Shown here piece by piece: positions 53,720 through 61,402 of a stretch of 64,000 nt of DNA. This DNA is from Pseudomonadota bacterium. Its GTDB lineage: Bacteria; Myxococcota_A; UBA796; UBA9615. The notes below the pieces were generated by a model. It saw only the letters and a program-made list of their open reading frames with translations. It did not search any database and was not told the DNA's origin. Each line of letters opens with the position of its first letter. Positions within the stretch are counted from its first letter, which is position 1. Location: the NCBI GenBank assembly GCA_024229515.1, contig JAAESI010000159.1, positions 28,382 to 92,381 of the forward strand, given 5' to 3'. The position numbers and the translations under genes were made by a program.

Positions 53720-55243
53720 GTGAGATCCCGCCTCCTGCTGCTGGCCCTCGTCGCCGCCGCTTGCGGACCGACCGAGGACCCGTTCCCGGCGCCCGACGCC
53801 TGGGGCGGCACCACCGGCCCCGGCGGCCCCACCGTGGAGTTCACTGACGCCGACCTGGGGGAGCACTGCGCCTACCTCACGGGCGGCCCCGAGGACGCCG
53901 ACCACCACAACCTGCAGGTCATGTACGACGGCTACCTGCTGCTGCCCTGGGCCCCCGAGAACGGCGGCGGGGGCCTGACCTTCTTCGACTTCACGGACCC
54001 CTGCGTGCCGGCCAAGGTCGGGGAGACGTACGCCGAGGGCATGCGGGAGACGCACTCGATGGCGTTCGGCACGGTGGGCGGGCGCGAGTACCTCGCCGTC
54101 GACTACCACTTCGGTGACGTCGAGCCCGACGGGGGTGACCGGGGCGAGGACGAGGAGGTCGAGGTCGAGGGCGGCGTCGGCTTCTGGGACATCACCGACA
54201 AGACCGATCCGCAGTGGGTCGGCGAGCTCGCGCTGCCCGGCTACGACTACCCCGACGCGTACCTGCGGGTGACGCTGTCCAACTTCTGGCAGGGCGACTA
54301 CGTCTACGCCTCCAGCGGCTTCGGCGGCATCTTCATCATCGACGCCTCCGACCCCGCCGACCCCCAACTGGTGTCGCAATACCAGTTCACCCCCAACATG
54401 CTGGTGGGCAGCTTCCACGTGTTCGGGAACCGGGGCGTTGCCACCTCGGCGGGGCTGACCCGCATGGTGCTGGTGGATCTGGACGACCCGCTGGACCCGC
54501 AGCCGGTGCTCGGCGGCGACCTGCTGATCGACGACAGCACCGGGGCCGAGGCGCCGTACTACTTCGCCAACCTGGGCGGTCCCTACGCCCTCTTCGCCCG
54601 CAAGGACGAGGGCGGCGGCCCCATCCTGTACGACATCAGCGACGAGAACCGGCGCCCCTCGTTCGTCGGCGAGGCCTACACCGACGACGGCAGCGGCGGC
54701 TACGTGTTCCTCCAGGAGGACCACCTCTTCTTCGGTGACTCCGACTTTGCGAGCATCTACGACGCGTCCGATCCGACCGCGCCCGTCGAGGTCCTCCGGC
54801 TCGATCTCCAGGGCGACCTCGACACGCTCACGCCGGTGGGCAACGTGGCCATCGCGTCGGTCGATTCGGGGGCCGTCCCGGGGCAGTCCTCGGCCGTGAT
54901 CCCGTGGCGCACCACCCTCGATCGGCGCGGCCCCCGCGTCGGCATGACCAGCCCCGCGGACGGCGAGCGGGGGGTCGCCTCCACCGGCCGGGTGGGGCTG
55001 TCCTTCGATGAGATGATCGAGCCGATGAGCGTGTTCGCCGGCTCCTTCCGGGTCGCCGATCCGGACGGCGAGCCCGTCCCGGGCCAGTTCAACACACAGG
55101 AGAATCTCGTGAACTTCACCCCCGATGAAGACCTCCTCAGTGACGCCACCTACACCGTGACGGTGCCCGCCGGCGGCGTCACCGACGTCAGCGGCAACGT
55201 GCTCGAAGCCGACGTCGTCTTCACCTTCGAGACGGCGCCATGA
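53720..55243 (+). CDS. LVIVD-repeat lipoprotein with C-terminal Ig-like domain
   Basis: A 507-residue lipoprotein from GTG 53720, signal peptide LLLLALVAAAC (Cys15). The mature part has about six LVIVD-type blades, recognisable by phrases such as LTFFDFTDPCVPAKVGE, VGFWDITDKTDPQWVGEL, IFIIDASDPADPQLVSQY and ASIYDASDPTAPVEVLRL, which form a propeller. The last 100 residues (TSPADGERGVASTGRVGLSF onward, ending DVSGNVLEADVVFTFETAP) match a Big_5/SbsA-type Ig-like domain. It should be anchored at the cell surface. The stop overlaps the ATG of the diheme lipoprotein gene, so the two propeller proteins are produced together. Confidence 0.87.
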   Translation: MRSRLLLLALVAAACGPTEDPFPAPDAWGGTTGPGGPTVEFTDADLGEHCAYLTGGPEDADHHNLQVMYDGYLLLPWAPENGGGGLTFFDFTDPCVPAKVGETYAEGMRETHSMAFGTVGGREYLAVDYHFGDVEPDGGDRGEDEEVEVEGGVGFWDITDKTDPQWVGELALPGYDYPDAYLRVTLSNFWQGDYVYASSGFGGIFIIDASDPADPQLVSQYQFTPNMLVGSFHVFGNRGVATSAGLTRMVLVDLDDPLDPQPVLGGDLLIDDSTGAEAPYYFANLGGPYALFARKDEGGGPILYDISDENRRPSFVGEAYTDDGSGGYVFLQEDHLFFGDSDFASIYDASDPTAPVEVLRLDLQGDLDTLTPVGNVAIASVDSGAVPGQSSAVIPWRTTLDRRGPRVGMTSPADGERGVASTGRVGLSFDEMIEPMSVFAGSFRVADPDGEPVPGQFNTQENLVNFTPDEDLLSDATYTVTVPAGGVTDVSGNVLEADVVFTFETAP

Positions 55244-57270
55244 GGGCCGCCCTCGGCGTCGCTGCAGCGCTCGCGTTGGCCGGCTGTCCGACCCCGGTGG
55301 AGCCCGATCCGGCCGCCGACGCGGGACCCGATCGCTACGTCCTCGTCGGCGAAGCGGTGACGTTCGCCGCATCCGACTCGACCTTCGCTTGGGACTTCGG
55401 CGACGGCACCATCGCCGACGGCGTCGCCGAGCACGTCTACACCGCCCCGGGGAACTACCGGGCCATCCTCCAGGTCACCACCGCGGACGGCCGCAGCGAC
55501 ACCGACGACGCGCTGATCGTGGCCCACCACGCCCCCCTCGACCCGCCCCCCCGGAGCGCGTCCGCAGTCTCCCGTTCGGGGGACGTCATCGCCGCCGTGC
55601 TCCCCGACTTCGACGCCGTGGTGCTGGTCGACGCCGCTACCCGCACGGTCCTTCGTCACGTCGACGTCTGCGCCACCCCCCGTTCCGTCGACCTCGCTGC
55701 CGACCGCTTCGCCGTGGCCTGCTCCGGCGACGACACCCTGCAGGTCCGCGACCTCGACGGCGCGCTGCTGTCCGAGGAGGTCCTGCCCCGGGGAAGCCGC
55801 CCGTTCGGGGTGCTCCTAGATCCCCTCGCCGCCACCCTCCAGGGCCGCGACGCGCTGTTCCTCGACGGCGCCGAGATCCCGCTCGGGCCTGACCCCCGCG
55901 GCCTCACCCGCATCGGGGAGGTGACCCTCGTCAGCCGCCACCGCAGCGCCGATGACGCCGGCACGCTGTGGCGTCTGGGAGGCGACGTCGCTCCAACCGA
56001 GCAGGCGCTGAGCCGCGACCCCGGTCCCGACAGCGACACCGGCGCCCGCGGCGTGCCCTCGTACCTGACGCGCATCGCCGCCTCGCCCGACGGCACCGGC
56101 GCGGTGGTGCTCGGGCTGCAGTCCAACATGGAGCGCGGACTCGCCCGCGACGGCCTCCCCCTTACCCACGACACCGCCTCGCGCGCGGCCCTGCGCTTCG
56201 TCGACGGCGACGGCGTCGAGACCGCCCGCCGCTCCTTCGACGGCCGCGACTTCGCCTCGGCAGCGGCGTGGGCCCCCCGCGGGAACCTCCTGTACGTCGC
56301 CATGTTGGGCTTCGAGACCGTCGAGGTGCTGGACCCCTGGACGCGCGAGCTGGTCGGCAGCTTCGACGACGTCGGCGCCGGTCCCGAAGGCCTGCTGGTG
56401 GATGACGACGAGCTGTGGGTGCTGGCGACGCTGTCGCGCGAGCTGACGGTCTGGCCCGTTGCCGACCTGGGCGCGACGCCCGACGCGATCGCCCAAATCG
56501 ACCTGACCCCGCCCGAGGGCGAGGTGCTGTCCGCCGAGGTGCTCCGGGGCAAGCAGATCTTCCACTCCACCGCGGACGTGCGCATGACCCTGGACGGCTA
56601 CGTCTCGTGCGCCTCCTGCCACCTCGACGGCGATCAGGACGGGCGGGTGTGGGACTTCACCGACCGCGGCGAAGGGCTGCGCAACACCATCACGCTGCTG
56701 GGGCGGCGGGGCACCGGCCACGGACCGATCCACTGGTCGGCCAACTTCGACGAGGTCCAGGACTTCGAGAACGACATCCGCGGACCGATGCAGGGCGCGG
56801 GCTTCCTCGACGACGCCGACTGGGACGCGACGTCGGACACGTTGGGCGCCCCCAAGGCCGGCCTCAGCGCCGACCTGGACGCCCTCGCCGCCTACGTCGA
56901 GAGCCTGGAGACCTTCCCCCGCGCGCCCGCCCAGGAGCCCGCCGCCGTCGCCGCCGGGGAGGCGGTGTTCGACGCCTCCGGCTGCGCCGACTGCCACGTC
57001 CCCCCCAGCTACACCGACTCCGCGTTCGACGAGGACGGCGAGCCGCTCCTGCACGACGTCGGCACGCTCACAGCCGACAGCGGGGGCCGCATGGGCGGCG
57101 AGCTGCCGGGGTTGGATACGCCCACGCTGCGCGGGGTGCAGGCCTCGGGACCGTGGTTCCACGACGGCTCCGCGGCTGCCCTCGGGGCCGTGATCGAGCG
57201 CCACGCGCCGACGACCCTGACAACCACCGAAGCGGCCGATCTGGAGGCGTTCCTGCGCTCCCTGGAGTAG
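55240..57270 (+). CDS. PKD/propeller lipoprotein with two c-type heme sites
   Basis: A 676-residue lipoprotein. Signal peptide AAALALAGC (Cys16); a PKD domain at about 25-100 (FAWDFGDGTIADGVAEHVY); a seven-bladed YVTN-like propeller to about 430 (NLLYVAMLGFETVEVLDPWT); and a C-terminal region of the MauG/cytochrome c peroxidase type with two heme-binding motifs, CASCH near residue 457 and CADCH near 584, plus FHDGSAAALGAVIERH. It would need the cytochrome c maturation system and act outside the inner membrane, probably in redox chemistry on a substrate or on its propeller partner. It overlaps the LVIVD gene (ATGA). The combination of PKD, propeller and diheme modules is typical of large Myxococcota surface proteins. 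Confidence 0.87.
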   Translation: MRAALGVAAALALAGCPTPVEPDPAADAGPDRYVLVGEAVTFAASDSTFAWDFGDGTIADGVAEHVYTAPGNYRAILQVTTADGRSDTDDALIVAHHAPLDPPPRSASAVSRSGDVIAAVLPDFDAVVLVDAATRTVLRHVDVCATPRSVDLAADRFAVACSGDDTLQVRDLDGALLSEEVLPRGSRPFGVLLDPLAATLQGRDALFLDGAEIPLGPDPRGLTRIGEVTLVSRHRSADDAGTLWRLGGDVAPTEQALSRDPGPDSDTGARGVPSYLTRIAASPDGTGAVVLGLQSNMERGLARDGLPLTHDTASRAALRFVDGDGVETARRSFDGRDFASAAAWAPRGNLLYVAMLGFETVEVLDPWTRELVGSFDDVGAGPEGLLVDDDELWVLATLSRELTVWPVADLGATPDAIAQIDLTPPEGEVLSAEVLRGKQIFHSTADVRMTLDGYVSCASCHLDGDQDGRVWDFTDRGEGLRNTITLLGRRGTGHGPIHWSANFDEVQDFENDIRGPMQGAGFLDDADWDATSDTLGAPKAGLSADLDALAAYVESLETFPRAPAQEPAAVAAGEAVFDASGCADCHVPPSYTDSAFDEDGEPLLHDVGTLTADSGGRMGGELPGLDTPTLRGVQASGPWFHDGSAAALGAVIERHAPTTLTTTEAADLEAFLRSLE

Positions 57271-57284
57271 CGCCTAGGAGGCGC
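57270..57284. terminator. Hairpin between convergent genes
   Basis: GCGCCT-AGG-AGGCGC is a perfect 6-bp stem with a 3-base loop at the junction of the diheme lipoprotein gene and the convergent gene ending at 57274. No T-run; a bidirectional terminator is possible. Confidence 0.3.
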
Positions 57285-58554
57285 CGTCGAGCATGCGCTC
57301 CAGCCGGACGATGACGTCGGGGCCGACCGCGCCGTGCTCGCTGTAGATCGTCCAGTCGCTGAGCAGCTCGATCGAGTGTCGTCCGCGATCGCCCTGGGTC
57401 ATGCCGGGGAGCCGGTAGGGCTGGTTCAGGAGTGTGCCCTCGAGGGTCTCGCCGTCGCTGCCGTGGACGTGGAACCAGATGTGCTCCCGGTCCTGGCTGT
57501 CCTCGGGATCGGCGCACAGGAAGCCCAGCTTGGCGACGAACCGCCAGTCCTCGCTGTCCCCGAAGCGCTGCAGCAGCTTCTCGTAGCGCGGCCACCGGTG
57601 GCGGGCGAGCGCGCCCATGCGGGCGGTCTCGGCGTTGGTCACCCAGAACACCGGATGCTCGCTCATGCGCTCGATGATCGTGGACGGTCGCCGGTAGCGC
57701 CGCTTCCAGAACATCCCCTGCTGATCGGGGTGGAAGAGCATGCAGGTGGGGAGCCCGTGGAGGTCCTCGCGGTCGCCCCGGCCCCCTTCGACGGAGTTGG
57801 GGAGGTGGTCCAGTCCCTCCTCCCAGGGCAGCCACAGCACCGACATCTCGTGGCCGATCTCGAACGGCTCTTCGGGCTCGGGCACGCCCCGCTCCAGCAG
57901 CAGCGGCGCCACGTGGTTCAGCAGCGTGCCCATGCTTCCGGCCTCGTCGCGAGGCACGTCCAGGGCCTCGATCTCCGGTAGCCCGCAGCGGCGCAGTCCG
58001 TGGGTGTGCAGCCACGCACCGGCGTTGGGCCGGTCGGGGTCGTAGATGGCGTGGATGGTGTACAGCGCGTCCGGCGCGGGCGGGATCGGGCAGCTCGCCA
58101 CCTCCCACATCCAGTGGCCCGAGCGGAAGGCGCAGGCCGCGACGTCCAGGATCACCACCGCCTCGGGGGCGAGGGCGTGGAGCACCTGCACCTGCCGGTG
58201 GAGGGCGCGGAGCGGATCACTGACATCGCTCATGTCGCACTCGACGGCGATGGCGACGGATGCCTCGCGAGCGCGGGCGACGTCATCCTCCAGAAGGCGG
58301 GAGCCCTGCACGTGGATCGCGTCCAGATCGGGCCGCGGCCCGAGGCTGCAGATCAGCGGCGCGAACTCGTCCTCGTCCTCCTCGATCCGCACCTGCGCAT
58401 CCACCGCCCAGGTCCCGCCATCCTCGACGGGGAACGATTCGATCTCCGTGACGGTGGCGAGGGACTCGGACAGGCGGGCGATCGCGTCGGCCTCCGACGG
58501 CAGGGGCGCGCCGGCCGCGAGGACTCCGATCAACAACGAGGAGTGGTCGTCCAT
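57274..58554 (-). CDS. DUF4026/DUF2314-like protein
   Basis: A 426-residue cytosolic protein. The N-terminal two thirds (DDHSSLLIGVLAAGAPLPSE, VAIAVECDMSDVSDPLRALH, AFRSGHWMWEVASCPIPPAP) resemble DUF4026, and the last 100 residues (AKLGFLCADPEDSQDREHIW, then FHVHGSDGETLEGTLLNQPY) look like DUF2314, a small domain often found with it. Neither domain has an assigned reaction that I know. There is no signal peptide or membrane helix. The assignments are by resemblance of key phrases and moderately sure. It diverges from a small gene at 58669 across a 114-base gap that should hold both promoters. Confidence 0.7.
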   Translation of the reverse strand: MDDHSSLLIGVLAAGAPLPSEADAIARLSESLATVTEIESFPVEDGGTWAVDAQVRIEEDEDEFAPLICSLGPRPDLDAIHVQGSRLLEDDVARAREASVAIAVECDMSDVSDPLRALHRQVQVLHALAPEAVVILDVAACAFRSGHWMWEVASCPIPPAPDALYTIHAIYDPDRPNAGAWLHTHGLRRCGLPEIEALDVPRDEAGSMGTLLNHVAPLLLERGVPEPEEPFEIGHEMSVLWLPWEEGLDHLPNSVEGGRGDREDLHGLPTCMLFHPDQQGMFWKRRYRRPSTIIERMSEHPVFWVTNAETARMGALARHRWPRYEKLLQRFGDSEDWRFVAKLGFLCADPEDSQDREHIWFHVHGSDGETLEGTLLNQPYRLPGMTQGDRGRHSIELLSDWTIYSEHGAVGPDVIVRLERMLDGAS

Positions 58555-58668
58555 GCCCGGCTCGAATCATGGTCCAGGACGAACGAACATGCGACTTTCC
58601 GATCCTGATGTCGAAATGAGTGGCAGGATCGCGCCGCCCGGATCCATCTTGCTGTAGAGGGAATCCAA

Positions 58669-58956
58669 ATGCGCTTTGTTGAGAGCAGGACGTTCGCTGT
58701 ACAGGAAGCCACCGCGCCCGGGCTGGGGCAGTGGTTGAGCGAGCAGGTCGCTCGCATCGGGTGGCTCCCCGCCTCCCAGCACCAGCACATCCACTCGGTG
58801 CTCTCGCGCGCCCTGGAGTCGGCTCAGCAGGCCGCCGCTGAGGGCAGCGTCACCACCCGCGTGGTCGCCGACGCCCGCACCCTGGAGGTGCACGTCGAGC
58901 TCCCCGAGGGGCTCGGCCTCGCCAGCGAGATGCTGCTGTTCCGGCGGGTCGCCTAG
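58669..58956 (+). CDS. Small hypothetical protein
   Basis: A 95-residue protein, ATG at 58669 with a purine-rich ribosome binding site (GAGGGA) about seven bases upstream. It has a helical N-terminal half (LGQWLSEQVARIGWLPASQH, ESAQQAAAEGSVTT) and a beta C-terminal half (RTLEVHVELPEGLG, EMLLFRRVA), compatible with a small alpha/beta regulator or adaptor. No family recognised. It shares its stop as CTAG with the tiny lipoprotein gene on the other strand. Confidence 0.7.
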   Translation: MRFVESRTFAVQEATAPGLGQWLSEQVARIGWLPASQHQHIHSVLSRALESAQQAAAEGSVTTRVVADARTLEVHVELPEGLGLASEMLLFRRVA

Positions 58957-59090
58957 GCCGCCGAGTCGTCGTCGTCTGAGCCCGCAGAGTCGTCATCGTC
59001 CGGATTGATGTCCGGACGATCCGGGGGGATGCAGGCCGCCGCCACGCCGAAGGCCAAAATCACGAGCAGGGTGAAGAGCTTGTGGGCCAT
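58953..59090 (-). CDS. Minimal lipoprotein made of a DDDDSA tail
   Basis: A 45-residue product: signal peptide HKLFTLLVILAFGVAAAC with Cys20, then only PPDRPDINPDDDDSAGSDDDD and SAA. After processing about 26 residues remain, all of them linker-like. It shows that the DDDDSA element can stand alone at a C-terminus. It begins one base downstream of the stop of the truncated outer-membrane protein and converges with the small gene at 58669 on a shared CTAG. Its shortness could also mean it is the stub of a longer gene. Confidence 0.65.
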   Translation of the reverse strand: MAHKLFTLLVILAFGVAAACIPPDRPDINPDDDDSAGSDDDDSAA

Positions 59091-59091
59091 G

Positions 59092-59982
59092 TCAGTTCCA
59101 ATCCACCTTGAGGTCGAGCCGGCCGAAGAGGCTGACGTCCTGGCCGCCGATGAACAGGCCGCCGAACACCGCGTCCAGTTGGACGTTCTCGAAGCGAAGC
59201 GTGGGGCCGATCGCGGCGGCGAGGTTCGGCACCACGCCGGTGTCCGTCGAGCCTCGGGTCGACAGCGTCTGGATCGTCGCGTCGAAGGGATCGTCGCCCG
59301 CCGGGTCGCCGACGAACGCCTCGGCCTGGGTGCCGTCCCGGCTGAGCAGCGCGGAGCCGCGGACCGAGCCACGGATGCCGAAGACCTCGAACGGGTAGTA
59401 CTCCGCGCCGATCGAGATCACCGGCACGGTCCAGAAGGTCTCGTGGATGGCCGCCCGGTTTCCGATCTCACCGTCGTACGACGCCAGGTTGTCGAACGTG
59501 GTGCTGACGCGCGACAGGTCGCCGCTGACCGACGCGATGACCCGCATCTCTTCGAACGGCCTCCACGTGACGCCTACGCCCGCCATGAGGTCCAGTGAGG
59601 AGACGCGGAACAGGTCGTCCTCGGCACGAGCGACCAGGTCGATGTCGGTGTCGTTGTTGAGGTTGAAGTCCCCGAAGGTGCGACCGCTGGCGTAGTCCAC
59701 GGTGACGACCGGGGTGATCTCCACCGCGTCCACGAAGAAGGTCGCGCGCACGCCGCCGCCGATGCGGGAGGTGTTCTTGAAGCCCACCGTCTGGTCGATG
59801 AACAGCGGGTCGGTGGCGTCCCAACGCTCGTCGCCCCGGGTGGGGCCCCAGGCTTGCACGTCGTGCCACGCCGAGATGCCCGTGTAGCGCAGCCAGACCT
59901 CCGGCCGCACGAGGTCGGAACCGTCGAACAACAGCATGTGTCCGAGAAACCGGGTGCGGTACAAGCCGATGCCTCCTTCAGC
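59092..59982 (-). pseudogene. Outer-membrane beta-barrel protein lacking its N-terminal half
   Basis: About 296 codons of barrel-like sequence: alternating strands rich in aromatic residues (LVRPEVWLRYTGISAWHDVQ, RIGGGVRATFFVDAVEITPV, VVPNLAAAIGPTLRFENVQL) ending SLFGRLDLKVDWN. The 5' boundary near 59982 is approximate. No signal peptide or start is found upstream; instead the sequence runs, in antisense, into another broken gene on the plus strand. A functional barrel needs a signal peptide, so the gene appears truncated by deletion or rearrangement. An internal ATG near 59938 exists but would make an unexportable fragment. It is followed after one base by the minimal lipoprotein. Confidence 0.6.
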
Positions 59983-60517
59983 CTGGGAGACTCGCCCGTC
60001 GCACCTGGAGTCATCTCGGATCGAGATCGCTCGGGGGCCGAGCCGGGGCCCGGCCCGTCCCCCTACGAGCGCCTGGAGCCCGGCAAGGTCCACACCATGG
60101 ATCTGCCTTCGAGCCCGACCGTCTTCGAGGCCTTCGAGACCCGCCTGTCTGAGCTCGATCGCGAGGCTGGAGGGCGGATCCAGGACCATCCCCGCGCTCG
60201 TGCTCCTGGAGCTCGCGCACCCGATCACCGCCGCCATGAACGCCGCCCGCGACGACGAGCCGATGGTCGTGCCCGCCCCCCAGCCGAGCTGGATCTGCGT
60301 GTACCGCGACGACTCCCAGCGATGGCGGGTGCAGCTGTCGTTCGAGCAGTTCGCCTTGCTGTCGGCGCTGGTGGACGGGGCGTCGCTCGGCACCGCGATC
60401 GAGTCCGTCGCGACCACCGACGGCGCCGATGTCGCCGCGATGATGGCCGGACTCGGGGACTGGTTCCGTCAGTGGATGGGCAGCGGCCTGTTCAGCGCCG
60501 AGAGGCTCGGAGGCTGA
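59971..60517 (+). pseudogene. Truncated, frameshifted gene with HvfC-like C-terminal domain
   Basis: Two plus-strand frames join around 60172-60177. The first reads SPYERLEPGKVHTMDLPSSP then TVFEAFETRLSELDREAGG; with one extra base removed from gagggcgg it continues as SRTIPALVLLELAHPITAAM, then SWICVYRDDSQRWRVQLSFE and FEQFALLSALVDGASLGTAI, ending WFRQWMGSGLFSAERLGG. The C-terminal part recalls the small helical domain of HvfC/DUF2063-like proteins, partners of peptide-modifying MNIO enzymes; this is tentative. There is no convincing 5' end: sequence before about 59971 belongs to the barrel relic on the other strand. I therefore call it a 5'-truncated pseudogene. The left boundary is approximate. 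Confidence 0.5.
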
Positions 60518-60529
60518 TCGGGACTCAGG

Positions 60530-60835
60530 TCAGGACTCGGTCCGCACCCAGTCGATGTAGGCGGTCAGGCTTCCCGTCGCTTGCACGGGGATCACGACGA
60601 TCTCCGGCAGGTCGTAGGGGTGCAACTCCAACAACCGCTCGCGCAGGGCGTCCACGCCGTCGGCCCGCACCTTGATCAGCGCCGTCACCTCCGGGTCCCG
60701 GCAGATGGCGCCCTCCCAGCGGTAGACCGACGTGACCGGCAGCAGGTTCACGCAGGCGGCCAGCCGCTCCTGCACCAGGGCCGTGGCGATGGCGTCGGCG
60801 TGATCGGGGGGGAGGTTGCTGAGGACGATGCGCAT
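60530..60835 (-). CDS. cutA: CutA-family divalent-cation tolerance protein
   Basis: A 101-residue protein matching the CutA family: NLPPDHADAIATALVQERLA, AACVNLLPVTSVYRWEGAIC, ALIKVRADGVDALRERLLEL and HPYDLPEIVVIPV, the last being the best conserved signature. CutA proteins are small trimers with a ferredoxin-like fold; a role in metal tolerance was first described in E. coli, but the molecular function is still unclear. ATG 60835 gives the usual length; upstream extensions are not conserved-looking. Cytosolic. It diverges from the broken gene at 60882. Confidence 0.9.
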   Translation of the reverse strand: MRIVLSNLPPDHADAIATALVQERLAACVNLLPVTSVYRWEGAICRDPEVTALIKVRADGVDALRERLLELHPYDLPEIVVIPVQATGSLTAYIDWVRTES

Positions 60836-60881
60836 GACCGCGATCCTACGTCCCGCAGGCACGACGGCGGTAGGGTGAGGC

Positions 60882-61299
60882 GTGGCCGAACTCGAGCAAA
60901 TCGCCAAGACCCTGAGCCCCGTGCGCCGCAGGCTGCTCACCGACATGGCGGCGTCGCTCCGGGGAGATCTGCCGGACACCTACCGAGACCCGGCCAGCGA
61001 CTTCGCCGATCCGGTGTTCTGCGAGTACTTCGGCTGCCGGCTCCGGATCCACCACGCCACCCTCGCCGACAAGTTCAAGAAGGAAGCGTGTAGGCCGGAC
61101 AAAGTGGACAGCGAGCAGATCCAGGTCCCGTCGGAGTGAACTCATCATCCCTGCGCGAGAGCGGTCCGAAGTGGACTGGTTGTCCGTAAACCGCATTGTC
61201 GAAGAGAACGATGACTTCCGACACTTCGTTGAGCAGGTCGCTGTGTACCTCCAGACAGGCCGCATCATAAAGGGTGCATGGAAGAGAACTCAGGGGTAG
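60882..61299 (+). pseudogene. Broken gene of unknown family
   Basis: A GTG at 60882 starts AELEQIAKTLSPVRRRLLTD and continues to RDPASDFADPVFCEYFGCRL and RIHHATLADKFKKEA; it ends at a TGA (61137-61139). From 61141, in the next frame, clear protein sequence resumes: LIIPARERSEVDWLSVNRIV, then EENDDFRHFVEQVAVYLQTG, ending at TAG 61299. The two parts seem to be the N- and C-terminal ends of one protein whose middle is lost. The N-terminal part has a faint look of a restriction-endonuclease-like protein but I cannot name a family. GC content drops towards the 3' end and into the following 100 bases, suggesting foreign origin. Confidence 0.55.
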
Positions 61300-61402
61300 A
61301 CGACTAGCGCTGTGCTGCTCTGATGGCACCCCACCTAGACCGTTCCTTAGCTCCCAAGGACGCCCCCACAGCACCTGCGCTAGCCTTCGCGGCGGAGGGT
61401 GA

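Noticed and set aside
61137..61139. TGA as a third selenocysteine codon
   Set aside because: The protein sequence after it resumes in another frame, so a frameshift or deletion is involved; no UxxC-like context.
60882..61299. Naming the broken gene a specific type II restriction enzyme
   Set aside because: Resemblance is vague and the core is missing.
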